DNA of 64,000 bases, from contig NZ_CP047242.1 of the NCBI RefSeq assembly GCF_009856605.1, positions 2,548,001 to 2,612,000 of the forward strand, given 5' to 3'. A model generated the notes under the pieces. That model did no database searches. It was given only the letters and a program-made list of their open reading frames with translations, and had not been told where the DNA came from. This stretch comes from Trichormus variabilis 0441 (GTDB taxonomy: Bacteria > Cyanobacteriota > Cyanobacteriia > Cyanobacteriales > Nostocaceae). Shown here piece by piece: positions 1-9,495 of this stretch; within the stretch, counting starts at the first letter, position 1, and every line of letters begins with the position of its first letter. Made by a program: the position numbers and the translations under genes.

Positions 1-1788
1 GGTTGGATAGGCTATGGATGGAACTTAGGCAGTGTTGGCTTGGTTGACGAAACAGAGCCATTATTTGCTGAAGCTTCACGGCAAATGTTAGTTACGGGTG
101 ATTGGATCACGCCGTTTTTCAATGGTCAAACTCGTTTTGACAAACCTGCTTTAGTTTATTGGTGTCAAGCGATCGCCTATGCGGTGTTTGGTGTGAATGA
201 GTGGGCAGTGCGTCTTCCCTCAGCGTTAGCAGCAATGGGAGCAGTGTCCCTAGCTTTTTATACAGTTCATTGGTCTATAACGAAAAAGGATGAGTTAGAA
301 CAAGTGACACTGCCAACTCGCCGCTACTTAACAGCTGGTGTAGCCGCAGGTGTCATGGCACTCAATGCACAAATGATTGTCTGGGGAAGAACTGGTGTCT
401 CAGATATGCTCTTAACTGGGTGTATCGCCTCAGCTTTGTTATGCTTTTTCCTCGGATACGCGGCAATGGAGTCTGGAGAAAGACAGGAAGCAGGAGATGG
501 GGGAATGCCGAACCCAAAGGGCAGGAGGAATAAGCGATCGCTATTCCCTAACAAGTGGTATTTGGCTTGTTATGTGCTAACTGCTGGGGCAATTTTGACT
601 AAAGGCCCTGTGGGTATTGTTTTACCGGGGATCATTGTCTTGGTATTTTTGCTATATGTGGGGCAGTTGCGAACAGTACTGCGGGAAATGCGCCTCGTTT
701 TAGGAACAGTTATTATCTTAGGTTTATCTGTTCCCTGGTATGCCTTGGTGATTTGGCGTAATGGTGAGAGTTATATCAACTCTTTTTTTGGATATCACAA
801 TGTGGAGCGTTTTACGGAAGTAGTTAATGGTCACTCGGCTCCTTGGTATTTTTACTTTGTGATAGTGACACTATTTTTCGCCCCATATTCGGTCTATTTA
901 CCTTTAGCACTTTTCAGACTGAAGTTTTGGCAGCGATCGCACTGGCAAAATCAAGAACGTTCTCAACAGTTGGGTTTATTTGCCTGTATTTGGTTTCTGA
1001 GCGTTTTTAGTTTCTTTACGATCGCTGTTACCAAACTGCCAAGCTACGTCTTACCTTTAATGCCGGCGGCCGCTATTTTAGTAGCATTGTTATGGAGTGA
1101 TTTCTTCCCCAGTGGTGAACAAACAAACAAGATAGAGATTACTTATCCATCTTCTCTTTTACTAGCCAGTGGCTGGGTAAATGTTATATTTTTAACCATT
1201 GTGGCAGTAGCGTCGTTTCACACATATCATCTGTTGGGTAATGATGATGCAGCCCCCAACTTCCGCCAAAATTTACAAGATTCTGGATTACCGGCGATCG
1301 GCGGCTGGCTTTGGCTCGCCGGGGCAATTTTTGTTGCTGTTTTAATATTGCGTCGCTATTGGCATTCTATTATCGGCGTTAATATGCTCGGATTCGCGGC
1401 CTTTTTGCTAGTTGTCACCATGCCAGCTTTGTTTTTGATGGATCAAGAGCGTCAACTACCATTAAGAGACTTATCTGCTGTTGTAGCTCAAGTACAACAA
1501 CCAAAAGAAGAAATAATGATGGTTGGTTTCAAAAAGCCAAGTGTAGTTTTTTATAGTCACAAACAGATAAATTTTGTCCAGACAACAGAAGAGGGTGTGG
1601 AATATATCCATAATTTAGCTAATCAAGCAGTTAAACCATCTTCCCTATTACTTGTGACTAACAAAAAAAACTTTTTCAAAATGGACTTACCGCCAGATAA
1701 TTACGAAAATTTAGAAATTCAAGGTGCTTACCAATTGACTCGGATTAATTTCAAGAAGATGAAAACTGAAAAAGTTAAAATTTCCTGA
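1..1788 (+). CDS. ArnT/PMT-type membrane glycosyltransferase (5' end outside window)
   Basis: The reading frame is open from base 1, so the start lies upstream; 595 residues are visible. A DE pair (VDETEP) is followed by a QTRFDKPALVYW block. This is the pattern of the first extracytoplasmic loop of GT39/GT83 enzymes (ArnT, PMT), which move a sugar from a polyprenyl-phosphate donor to lipid or protein at the membrane. About ten hydrophobic segments follow and the tail is soluble. Around 475-540 a Gly/Arg/Lys-rich, non-hydrophobic insert breaks the membrane pattern and may be a small repeat insertion. A strong terminator follows the gene. The family call is firm; the acceptor is unknown. Confidence 0.8.
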   Translation, partial: GWIGYGWNLGSVGLVDETEPLFAEASRQMLVTGDWITPFFNGQTRFDKPALVYWCQAIAYAVFGVNEWAVRLPSALAAMGAVSLAFYTVHWSITKKDELEQVTLPTRRYLTAGVAAGVMALNAQMIVWGRTGVSDMLLTGCIASALLCFFLGYAAMESGERQEAGDGGMPNPKGRRNKRSLFPNKWYLACYVLTAGAILTKGPVGIVLPGIIVLVFLLYVGQLRTVLREMRLVLGTVIILGLSVPWYALVIWRNGESYINSFFGYHNVERFTEVVNGHSAPWYFYFVIVTLFFAPYSVYLPLALFRLKFWQRSHWQNQERSQQLGLFACIWFLSVFSFFTIAVTKLPSYVLPLMPAAAILVALLWSDFFPSGEQTNKIEITYPSSLLLASGWVNVIFLTIVAVASFHTYHLLGNDDAAPNFRQNLQDSGLPAIGGWLWLAGAIFVAVLILRRYWHSIIGVNMLGFAAFLLVVTMPALFLMDQERQLPLRDLSAVVAQVQQPKEEIMMVGFKKPSVVFYSHKQINFVQTTEEGVEYIHNLANQAVKPSSLLLVTNKKNFFKMDLPPDNYENLEIQGAYQLTRINFKKMKTEKVKIS

Positions 1789-1812
1789 TTGGTAATCATT
1801 GAAAGCTTCATA

Positions 1813-1846
1813 TCCCTAACTTTTCCAAAAAGTTAGGGATTTTTAT
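1813..1846 (+). terminator. Rho-independent terminator after the glycosyltransferase gene
   Basis: A perfect 12-bp stem (TCCCTAACTTTT paired with AAAAGTTAGGGA) with a 3-base loop is followed at once by TTTTTAT. It lies 25 bp after the stop codon. Confidence 0.85.
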
Positions 1847-2108
1847 ATGAATTCTGTTTATTTGTGTTATAACCCTAAGTGTATTGCCCAAAGGATGTAT
1901 GAAATGATGGCTTTTTGGGCAAAAATTGAGTTAGATCAGGTCACTACCTTAGAGCAAAAATGACTGCGTTCCACTACAGGCGATCGCAAGAATTTTGGCT
2001 CTATATAAATAAATTATATTTACGTAAGATCACTATTTTCAATTAATAGATTTTACGTATAAATTGCTGACATCTTTGCGTACAGTTTTTGACCGCAGGA
2101 AAATTTAG
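1847..2108 (+). other. Intergenic leader upstream of the outer-membrane-like gene
   Basis: This stretch holds no gene. It contains one HIP1-related site near 1980 and an AT-rich segment with two TTTACGTA-like words (about 2019-2060), probably the promoter region of the next gene. A purine-rich GCAGGAAAA ribosome-binding site sits just before the ATG at 2109. Confidence 0.3.
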
Positions 2109-3413
2109 ATGAATAAAATACAAACCAATATAAATACTGGTGATTTTACCTCTCCATTTATTGGTATTAACTATACTTTCTGGAACGTAGGGACAAGATT
2201 AATCTCTCTACTGCTCATGTTTACGGCTATTTCTCACAAATCAGCAGTCGCGGCAGATACTATTACCACGGAAGATCAACAGCCCGAATTGAGTACCTCT
2301 GCAAAAACTCAAGACTTGTTCACAGCATCTAAAGTTAATTCACAACCCGATATTAGCCTGAAGCAACGCTTGCTAGCACATCAAAAAAGTCGCCAGCTAG
2401 CTCAGTCTGAGACTATCAAGATTAATGATAGTTTTACTGCTAATGTCGCACCAGAAACCTTTAGTAATTCTTTTGCTGAAAATACGTTTTCCTCTATATC
2501 TCAAAATGCTTTAGTAACGGAGGATAACTCTCAGCAAGATTTATTTACTTCTTCAGTGAGTAATCCTGAATTAATCACAGAACAACAAGCTAACATATCC
2601 CAAAATCCACAACCACCAATCATTGCTCAAATAGACTCCTCAGAAACAGTGGGGGATACTTTTGGCGATACTAATAAGCTACGCCAAGAACTTTTAATTG
2701 AACCTATTGTTAAACCCAGAGAAGCTTCAAAAGCTTCTCCTGGTTCAACGGCTGGTACTCCTTCTGCCTATGGTGCAAGTTTCGGTCAGGCCTATATTGG
2801 TGGTGGTTTATTTTTTCCTCTAGAAGATAATAAAGATAGGGTAGATGGTTCTTTATCTGTTGGTTTTGGGTTAGGAGATTCTGCTAAATCTGTAGGGCTG
2901 GAAGTTAACGTCAATATTACTAGTGTGGGTGGTGGCGACACTTTTGATTTTGGTGATAGCGGTGGTGTAGGATTCAAACTACATAGGTATTTGGGTGACG
3001 GTACAGCAGTAGCTGTAGGGTGGTCAAATGCTATTAAATGGGGAGATGTAAGTAGCGCTAAAGATACCATCTATGGTGTAGTTACTAGGGCGTTTCCACT
3101 GCAACCCAAGAACCCAAATAATCAATTACCTTTGACTATTTCTGTCGGCCTTGGTAGTGGTGCTTTCCGTTCTAAAGGTGCAATAGATGCCAATGAAAAT
3201 CCGGCAAATCTTTTTGCTAGTTTAGGTTTGAGAGTGATACCTCAAGTATCTTTAGTCAGTAGCTGGACTGGAAATCGTCTCAATATGGGTGCTTCTTTTG
3301 CCCCCTTCAAGAAGACACCTATAGTTATCAATGCTGTTTTCACAGATGTTACTAGTAACTTTAATAGTGGTCTGGGTTTTTCCCTGAGTGCTGGATACAG
3401 TTTTCGGTTCTAA
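2109..3413 (+). CDS. Secreted protein, probable outer-membrane beta-barrel
   Basis: The protein has 434 residues. A long polar N-region precedes a hydrophobic stretch (LISLLLMFTAISH, about residues 31-43) and an AVA-AD cleavage-like site, so it should be exported. Residues about 50-205 are low-complexity and rich in Ser, Gln, Thr and Asn. From about 220 to the end there are short alternating Gly/aromatic strands (GQAYIGGGLFFPL, GSLSVGFGLG), and the last residues are SAGYSFRF. A terminal Phe after an alternating pattern is the usual outer-membrane insertion signal. The ATG has a good ribosome-binding site. A second secreted protein follows 135 bp later. I do not recognise a named family; the barrel is inferred. 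Confidence 0.6.
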   Translation: MNKIQTNINTGDFTSPFIGINYTFWNVGTRLISLLLMFTAISHKSAVAADTITTEDQQPELSTSAKTQDLFTASKVNSQPDISLKQRLLAHQKSRQLAQSETIKINDSFTANVAPETFSNSFAENTFSSISQNALVTEDNSQQDLFTSSVSNPELITEQQANISQNPQPPIIAQIDSSETVGDTFGDTNKLRQELLIEPIVKPREASKASPGSTAGTPSAYGASFGQAYIGGGLFFPLEDNKDRVDGSLSVGFGLGDSAKSVGLEVNVNITSVGGGDTFDFGDSGGVGFKLHRYLGDGTAVAVGWSNAIKWGDVSSAKDTIYGVVTRAFPLQPKNPNNQLPLTISVGLGSGAFRSKGAIDANENPANLFASLGLRVIPQVSLVSSWTGNRLNMGASFAPFKKTPIVINAVFTDVTSNFNSGLGFSLSAGYSFRF

Positions 3414-3486
3414 CTGCTGAGTTATAGCTGTCGCCAGTAGTTTTAGGACATCAATAGATGATACAACCTAGACACAACAAGACTTT

Positions 3487-3520
3487 TCACCCAGTCCCCA
3501 GTCCCTAGTCCCCAGCTATA
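3487..3520. repeat. Short tandem repeat (CCCAGTCC type)
   Basis: Near-perfect copies of a CCCAGTC/CCTAGTC heptamer lie between two genes. This is the STRR pattern common in Nostoc-type genomes; the mirror-image GGGGACT form occurs at 21.1 and 33.2 kb. Confidence 0.6.
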
Positions 3521-3548
3521 TCTTGAAATTTCATCAAAAGTAATAGCA

Positions 3549-4238
3549 ATGAAGAAACAACAATTTTCTCTAAGTCTGGTTCTAACTTTGATTATCTCCG
3601 GTTATTTAGCGGGTGCGCCTATGAGAGTATATGCTGGTAGCGCTGGGATAACAGGCGGAAGTGAAGACTCTTCCTCATCATCCGGTGATAGTTTTAACCC
3701 AGCAGATTCTCAATCTTCTCCTGAACTTGCTCCCGGTGTGAATGTGGAAATTAGTGGTGATGGCAGTCTTAGCATATCAGCAGAAACTCAAAGTAGTTTA
3801 AATGCAGCGATCGCTAATATATTAAGCCAAACCCCAGCAGCAAATAGTGTAGCAGCAAATATCATAGCTATCTTGCAAGGAGGGGCAAATGCGTCCGCAG
3901 CAGCTAATCAGCTACAGTCTTCTCTAGTGAGTTTAGGAGTTCCCGGTTCTTCAGCACAGGCACTGGTAAGTGCTTTATTGGGTCTAGCTGGGAATAAATC
4001 GGCTTCTGCGTCGGGTTTTACCGTAGGCACTAAAGGTTTAATCACCAATTCAGTAATAGCCCAAAAAGAAGCTTCCCCAACTCTAAATATTAATAATTTG
4101 AATGCTGCTATTAATGCTTACAACAAAATTGTGATGGAAAGTAGTCCAGAGGTTCTTCAACAACTGGCAAAAGATGCGAATTTTCGGGAAATTGGTAATT
4201 TACTCAAGCAATTAAGGGCTGCTTTGAGTCAAAGTTAA
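3549..4238 (+). CDS. Secreted hypothetical protein, Ser/Ala/Asn-rich
   Basis: The protein has 229 residues with a clear signal peptide (KKQQFSLSLVLTLIISGYLAGAP, cleavage likely near VYAG). A Ser/Asp/Gly-rich linker (about residues 33-60) follows, then an Ala/Asn/Ser-rich helical region with repeated ANIL/ANII-type segments and a charged C-terminus. There are no cysteines or catalytic motifs. It follows a putative outer-membrane protein in the same direction, and a terminator lies after it, so the two may be one transcription unit. I do not recognise the family and assign no function. Confidence 0.5.
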   Translation: MKKQQFSLSLVLTLIISGYLAGAPMRVYAGSAGITGGSEDSSSSSGDSFNPADSQSSPELAPGVNVEISGDGSLSISAETQSSLNAAIANILSQTPAANSVAANIIAILQGGANASAAANQLQSSLVSLGVPGSSAQALVSALLGLAGNKSASASGFTVGTKGLITNSVIAQKEASPTLNINNLNAAINAYNKIVMESSPEVLQQLAKDANFREIGNLLKQLRAALSQS

Positions 4239-4275
4239 GTGTAATGAAATTAAAGTTATCAGAGGTGCAATTGAC

Positions 4276-4310
4276 AATCCTTTGGCTAAAGCCAGAGGAT
4301 TATTGTTTTC
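4276..4310 (+). terminator. Probable Rho-independent terminator
   Basis: The arms ATCCTTTGGCT and AGCCAGAGGAT pair with one G-U wobble and a 2-3-base loop, followed by TATTGTTTTC. It lies about 40 bp after the secreted-protein gene and 20 bp before the next start. Confidence 0.7.
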
Positions 4311-4329
4311 AAAATCTAAATAGTATGAG

Positions 4330-4896
4330 ATGAGACGTAAACTGAAATTAGTAAAGTTGATTTTAGCGATCGCCTTGATATTTACTAGTATCATTACTGT
4401 GAGGATTGCGATCGCTTTTCAACAATCCCCGGTTCCACAGGCTATTTTTGTGTTGGGCGGTGATGCTGAACGAATGAGGTTTGCAGCAAAATTTTGGCAA
4501 TCTCACCAGAATTTAGATATTTGGATTTCTGACTTTGCTTGGAATTTAGACAATAATCGTCGGATATGTCTAAAGTTTGGTGTTCCTGAAGTAAAGTTGC
4601 ATTTGGATGGGAGAGCAACGGATACTGTGACTAATTTTACAACTTTGGCTGGAGATTTTGTTGAGCAGAGGTTACAGCATATATATTTGATCACGTCAGA
4701 TTATCACATGAGAAGAGCGCAGGCGATCGCAACTATCGTCTTGGGTAGCCAGGGGATTATGGTTACACCTGTGGCTGTAACGTCAAAAAATCAGCCATCA
4801 GAATCGTTGGTAAGAGTATTAAGAGACGGAGGGCGATCATTTTTGTGGATTGTGACTAGGCGGAGTGCTGCTAGATTTAACTCTCGTTTGAAATAA
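4330..4896 (+). CDS. YdcF/SanA-like (DUF218) membrane-anchored protein
   Basis: The protein has 188 residues: one N-terminal membrane segment (about 9-30) and a single DUF218 domain. Visible family blocks are AIFVLGGD at the domain start, RATDTVTNF in the middle and YLITSDYHMRRAQAI, which matches the TSxxHMxRA signature. Members of this family (SanA, ElyC, YdcF) act in envelope integrity or glycan-carrier handling; the reaction is unsettled. It faces the polysaccharide cluster tail-to-tail, with 10 bp between the stops, so it need not belong to that pathway. Confidence 0.75.
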   Translation: MRRKLKLVKLILAIALIFTSIITVRIAIAFQQSPVPQAIFVLGGDAERMRFAAKFWQSHQNLDIWISDFAWNLDNNRRICLKFGVPEVKLHLDGRATDTVTNFTTLAGDFVEQRLQHIYLITSDYHMRRAQAIATIVLGSQGIMVTPVAVTSKNQPSESLVRVLRDGGRSFLWIVTRRSAARFNSRLK

Positions 4897-4906
4897 TCTC
4901 TTTGAT

Positions 4907-5974
4907 TTACCAACCTGTAACTTTTAGAAATCTACGCCTAAATAGCTGATATCCATAGCCAGAAAAGTGAGCAATTGGCATAGTTAGTAATGTAACTCCA
5001 CAGAAAAACCACAGACTTATACAGGAAGGAATTTCATCTTCGCTACCGCGCCAGAGTTCTTTAGTAAATTCGTTACGGAATTTGAAAATTGTGCGTAAAC
5101 TTTCCCCAAATGGAAAAAGTAAGCAACTCAGAATTAATACTTCTGTATGTAGAGATAACTGAGGAATGATGAAATCAATTAGCGATAAAAACAATGTAGC
5201 TGATATAAATAAAAATGGTAGCCTTCCTCTCAGTTGCAGTTGCTTTGTGTGTTTAATACTAGTTAAGTAACGTCCTCTTCCGTATTTGAAGTATTGAATA
5301 CAAATAGATTTCCAGGTTTTTCTGGGATAGTACCATACACAAATATCTGAACTTATATATATAGCTTTTGGGTTTTTATTCAGTAATTTTTGATTTAATT
5401 CAGCATCTTGGTTAGTAATTTGTGAAATATCAAAACCAGAAGCGCCACGCAATTCTTTCGTCCAAAAACATCCTAAATAAACTGTATCAGCATATCCATT
5501 ATAGTTAGGGTTTCTATATTTAGCTCCACCACTACCTAAAAAGCTTTTAGAAGCCAGTGCTACCCCAGCCTGAAAGGGAGTTTTAGCCACAAATCTTTGT
5601 GCGCCCCCCACGTTAAAGGCTTGAGATTCTAATAATGCTTCCACACATCTTTCTATATAATCTGGTGCATAATCAGAGTGAGCATCAGCCCTAAGAAATA
5701 TATCACCAGTGCATTCTTGCAATATAAGATTTAGACCAGCCGATTGAATTTTCAACGAATTGTATAACAGCTTGACTCTAGAATCTTCTAATGACAATTT
5801 TTTGACAATATCCTGTGTCCCATCAGTGCTACCACCATCAGCCACAATTACTTCTATTAAGTTTGGATATTCAGTTGTCAAAAATCCCCTAATCAAATGT
5901 TCTATATTCCCAGCTTCGTTATAAGCTGGAATTGCTAAACTTAAGCTTGGATATTCTATATTTGCAATACTCAT
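4907..5974 (-). CDS. Family 2 glycosyltransferase with C-terminal membrane segments (ExoA-like)
   Basis: The protein has 355 residues. The N-terminus has the GT-A nucleotide-sugar fold: SLAIPAYNEAGN, then EVIVADGGSTDGTQ, then a metal-binding FLRADAHSDY block near residue 95. After about residue 240, two or three hydrophobic segments anchor it in the inner membrane. This layout resembles ExoA-type transferases that extend lipid-linked repeat units. Its start overlaps the stop of the upstream GT2 gene by 4 bp, so the two are translationally coupled. It is the last gene of the minus-strand exopolysaccharide arm. The sugar cannot be told from sequence. Confidence 0.85.
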   Translation of the reverse strand: MSIANIEYPSLSLAIPAYNEAGNIEHLIRGFLTTEYPNLIEVIVADGGSTDGTQDIVKKLSLEDSRVKLLYNSLKIQSAGLNLILQECTGDIFLRADAHSDYAPDYIERCVEALLESQAFNVGGAQRFVAKTPFQAGVALASKSFLGSGGAKYRNPNYNGYADTVYLGCFWTKELRGASGFDISQITNQDAELNQKLLNKNPKAIYISSDICVWYYPRKTWKSICIQYFKYGRGRYLTSIKHTKQLQLRGRLPFLFISATLFLSLIDFIIPQLSLHTEVLILSCLLFPFGESLRTIFKFRNEFTKELWRGSEDEIPSCISLWFFCGVTLLTMPIAHFSGYGYQLFRRRFLKVTGW

Positions 5975-6756
5975 AAATATAGCTTTAATGGGATCATCAA
6001 GAAACGTTTCATTGCCTTAATAAAGCCAATAGTATCAATTTGTAAATTACGCTGATGAGTATACATAAAGTATTTTTTTCTAATATCGCTATGAGCTTTG
6101 TAAGCTTGAAATACTTTCATAGAAGATACACCTGTAGTTTCATAGTATGAAATCGGAAACCTTAGAAGGTGTGGTTCTTCTATTAAAGAAGCTCTAATGT
6201 TAAAGTCATAATCCATTCCTAGAGGAAGTAACTCATTATATAATCCCAACGTATCTAAAATTTCTTTAGTAAAAATAGTAGACTGATGGCACATAGGATT
6301 ACCATACAAAAAAAACTCTTGCTTCCATTGAGTATATTGTTTGATATGCCTTCTTAAGTATCCTTTCCGGCTAACTGAGATAGTTTCACCAAATGCCCAC
6401 AACCAGCTATTCTTAAAATAAGAATTAATAATATTTTCAATTACATATTTGTCAATAAATATATCTCCTGCATTTAAAAACACTACCAATTTTCCTGAAG
6501 CCTTACTTAATCCAATATTGAAAGCATTTGCAATACCAGAACCATTTTGCTGGTAGATTGTAATTTTTTTTGTATGATTAAATTTATTAATCGTATTTAC
6601 AGTTTCATCGCAAGAATTACCATCAATAATAATGTGATTAATATTTTGATATGTTTGAGAGCTTACACTATACAATGTTTCAGTAATTCTTTGAACACAA
6701 TTTTTTGTGATTGTAATAACATCAAATTGTAATTGTAATGATTCAAATTGATTCAT
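5971..6756 (-). CDS. Family 2 glycosyltransferase (WcaA-like)
   Basis: The protein has 261 residues with no membrane segment. It carries DVITITKN at the N-terminus, HIIIDGNSCDETVN, the acidic VVFLNAGDIFID loop in place of DxD, and a GMDYDF block near residue 175, all typical of GT2 enzymes that use NDP-sugars. It is coupled to the next GT2 gene by an ATGA overlap and lies 60 bp downstream of the Wzy-like gene. It probably adds one sugar of the repeat unit on the cytoplasmic face. The DNA is AT-rich and lacks HIP1. Confidence 0.85.
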   Translation of the reverse strand: MNQFESLQLQFDVITITKNCVQRITETLYSVSSQTYQNINHIIIDGNSCDETVNTINKFNHTKKITIYQQNGSGIANAFNIGLSKASGKLVVFLNAGDIFIDKYVIENIINSYFKNSWLWAFGETISVSRKGYLRRHIKQYTQWKQEFFLYGNPMCHQSTIFTKEILDTLGLYNELLPLGMDYDFNIRASLIEEPHLLRFPISYYETTGVSSMKVFQAYKAHSDIRKKYFMYTHQRNLQIDTIGFIKAMKRFLMIPLKLYL

Positions 6757-6816
6757 GTTAACTTTTGCTTGTCGCCATAATATTATAAATAAATGATTAA
6801 TGAAAATGTTTTGAAA

Positions 6817-8133
6817 TCAGATATCATTTGCTATTTGATTTTTTAAATTAAAATCACTATAAGCTATTCCTAGTATTAAACCACATGATATCCAAAATAA
6901 TCCTCCCGTTTTTGAAAGATTAAAGACTTCTTGTGAAACAGAAAAAACCATAAAAGACCAAAATAGACCTACAAAAATAGGGGTTAACTTTATGTTAGAT
7001 TTTGATGTGTATTTTTTGGCAAACATGTACAACTTAAATAAAGCATTTAAATACAATAAAGTACCTATTAATCCACCGCTTACAATTGTATATACCAACT
7101 GACTATCAGCAGCATTTAACAACTGACCAAAAATTTCATAAATTCCACCTGATCCCAATCCGAATAATCCTAATAATGGAAATTGGTGAACAAACTCTAA
7201 ATACATAGAAAGTACAGAAGACCAGTTAACAACTCTAGCCTCATCCTGTACTTGCCCTAAGTTTATATTTAAATATCTACTAGGTACTTGTGTTAGTAAA
7301 GATTCTAGTTTTAACCCAAAATCTCTAAACAAAAGCAATATTAGAAAAAATAATAATATACTAGTAACAATAGTTAGGGTAATATTTATATTCCTTTTAT
7401 TGATTTTATTACTACTAATAATATTCTTGAATGTGTAAATCCCTACAACTAGTAAGTAGCTAAATAAAGCTAACCAAGCACTCCTTGATCCAGACAAAGC
7501 AGTAAATATAGCATTTATCGCAGAAAAGCATATCCATAAATAAATAGCTTTTAAATTTATTTTCGGCATCAAATATATAATTGTGCTACAAATAATAGTT
7601 GCAAAATAAAAGACTGCTCCAGTAAGAGCAGGACTAATTTCGTTTAAAATTCCCAACCCATAATAACCTGTAAAATTCAAAGTAACTGTTTGATATAATC
7701 CATGAAGAAAATTAGGAATAAAACAAATATAAATACTAATAAATACACGTTGATATCTTATGAAGTTCTTAGATTTGGAACCCAAAACAAAACACAAACC
7801 AAAGTAGATTAAATACTGAAAGTTTTTTACTAAAGGTAAAACCTTTTCTAGTATAGAAACGCTATTTAAACCTGAATAATGAGTAATAATTAGGACTATA
7901 AGATTAAATACATATAAATATACAAATGCAAGGATAACTTTTTTTATAGGATGAATACCAGAAATAAAGACAAATATAGTTATTAATGTAATCGGAAATA
8001 ATATATCATCTATACGTATAAACTTTAATAATCCATTTTCGCTGAGTCTTGGTGATAAAATAACGCTTGAAGTGAGAAAAAATATCCAAAACCATAAAAA
8101 GTAATATTTTAAGGGTTGTTTTATAGCATCCAT
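6817..8133 (-). CDS. O-antigen ligase/polymerase-like membrane protein (Wzy candidate)
   Basis: The protein has 438 residues with about ten to twelve hydrophobic segments and one large extracytoplasmic loop (about 285-345) before the last helices. This is the topology of Wzy polymerases and WaaL ligases. The GLGSGGIYEIFGQ segment in the loop fits the O-antigen ligase domain. Among glycosyltransferases and a Wzx flippase the likely job is polymerising repeat units. The coding sequence is markedly AT-rich, with runs of AAA, TTT and ATA codons, and has no HIP1 site. It starts 4 bp after the preceding stop. Confidence 0.75.
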   Translation of the reverse strand: MDAIKQPLKYYFLWFWIFFLTSSVILSPRLSENGLLKFIRIDDILFPITLITIFVFISGIHPIKKVILAFVYLYVFNLIVLIITHYSGLNSVSILEKVLPLVKNFQYLIYFGLCFVLGSKSKNFIRYQRVFISIYICFIPNFLHGLYQTVTLNFTGYYGLGILNEISPALTGAVFYFATIICSTIIYLMPKINLKAIYLWICFSAINAIFTALSGSRSAWLALFSYLLVVGIYTFKNIISSNKINKRNINITLTIVTSILLFFLILLLFRDFGLKLESLLTQVPSRYLNINLGQVQDEARVVNWSSVLSMYLEFVHQFPLLGLFGLGSGGIYEIFGQLLNAADSQLVYTIVSGGLIGTLLYLNALFKLYMFAKKYTSKSNIKLTPIFVGLFWSFMVFSVSQEVFNLSKTGGLFWISCGLILGIAYSDFNLKNQIANDI

Positions 8134-8137
8134 ATTT

Positions 8138-9400
8138 TTAATTATTTATTTTTAATATATTTTGATATAAAGACAAGTAATTTTTCGCTTGTAATTCTAG
8201 TGTAAATTTTTCCTTGACTGTTGCACAAGAACTAGCACAAAGCTTTTGATGTCGCTCTTTATCTTCTATTACCCAAATAATTCCATTTGCCAAGTCATCA
8301 ATATTGTAAGGCTGGCTTAAATAGCCGTTCTGTTTATGATTAATCATGTCAGGCATTCCCCCAATATCAAAAGCAACACAGGGCGTACCACAAGCAAGTG
8401 ACTCCATAACCGTATTAGGCAAGTTATCTTGTATCGAAGGAGCAACAAAAACATCTGCTGCTGAATAAACTTGCGCTACTGTAGATTCATTATTTAAGCG
8501 GCCAAGATAGTGAGTATTAAAACCCAAGTTACTTATAGAATCTGACTTACTTGCACCGAATATAACAAGCTCACACTTATCATGCCAGTAAGTATGTTTT
8601 AATATTTCTAGTGCACATCTTAAAAAGTGAAACCCTTTACGTGTATTACTAGCAGCATTTTCAGCACCAAAGAGGATTAAGAGTTTGTCTTGAGGTAGAT
8701 TGAATTTATCTCTTACCAAGTTTTTTTGATAAGGCTTGTAAACTTCTGTATCTAAACCATAGGGTATTACTTTGATATTGCAATCTTTAAATAGAGAACT
8801 GGATGCAGCGCATTTAGCTAACCAATGACTTGGAGTTACAACTGTACAGTTTAAATCAGCCCAAGCCTTAGCTTTGCGTTCCCATACCCAACTAGATAAA
8901 TCTATATTGAATCTTTTTGGCATTTGTGGGCAGTTGCCACAGTTTTCTTTGTAAAGCTGACACTCTTGATTATAATGACATCCACCAGTAAAAGCCCACA
9001 TATCATGTAGAGTCCAAACAAGCGGTTTATTTAATTTAGCTATTGTTTCTATATTTATAAGTCCTCCTGATATCCAATGAAGATGAATGATATCAGTATC
9101 TATTTTTATAATGCTAGTCGCTATAGAATCTGGAAGCCATTGCAAAGAGTATGAAGTTCTTCGACTCTTATCGATATGTCTAAAAAATAGTTTCGGTAAC
9201 GAATCTAAATGGGGTTTAAGTTTGGGATATTTATGAACTATTTTGTTGCCTGTTGCAATAACAGATTTATCGTCACTAAATTTAATTTGTACAAGCATCT
9301 GGGAAGTTATGCCAATATTTTGTAGCCCATCGTGTAATCGATAGGTAGCTATTGCTGCTCCACCGCGATTATCGTAAGTGCTAAGATGTAAAATCTTCAA
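8138..9400 (-). CDS. Family 4 glycosyltransferase (TTG start)
   Basis: The protein has 420 residues. It starts KILHLSTYDNRGGAAIATYRLH, usual for GT-B retaining transferases, and has a central Cys-rich loop (TGGCHYNQEC...NCGNCPQ, residues about 135-160). Near residue 315 is the donor-binding block DNLPNTVMESLACGTP, then GGMPDMI. The start is TTG at 9400; no upstream ATG fits, and AAGGGA stands seven bases before it as a good Shine-Dalgarno. It is cytoplasmic and adds a sugar to the lipid-linked repeat unit. It lies between the GT-FkbM fusion and the Wzy-like gene. Confidence 0.85.
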   Translation of the reverse strand: MKILHLSTYDNRGGAAIATYRLHDGLQNIGITSQMLVQIKFSDDKSVIATGNKIVHKYPKLKPHLDSLPKLFFRHIDKSRRTSYSLQWLPDSIATSIIKIDTDIIHLHWISGGLINIETIAKLNKPLVWTLHDMWAFTGGCHYNQECQLYKENCGNCPQMPKRFNIDLSSWVWERKAKAWADLNCTVVTPSHWLAKCAASSSLFKDCNIKVIPYGLDTEVYKPYQKNLVRDKFNLPQDKLLILFGAENAASNTRKGFHFLRCALEILKHTYWHDKCELVIFGASKSDSISNLGFNTHYLGRLNNESTVAQVYSAADVFVAPSIQDNLPNTVMESLACGTPCVAFDIGGMPDMINHKQNGYLSQPYNIDDLANGIIWVIEDKERHQKLCASSCATVKEKFTLELQAKNYLSLYQNILKINN

Positions 9401-9495
9401 TTATCAATCCCTTTTTATTATTAAAATACACCAATACATTTACTAGGCTTATTAATTTACTTAAATAATACACCCTTAATTAATCGGCTTTATTT

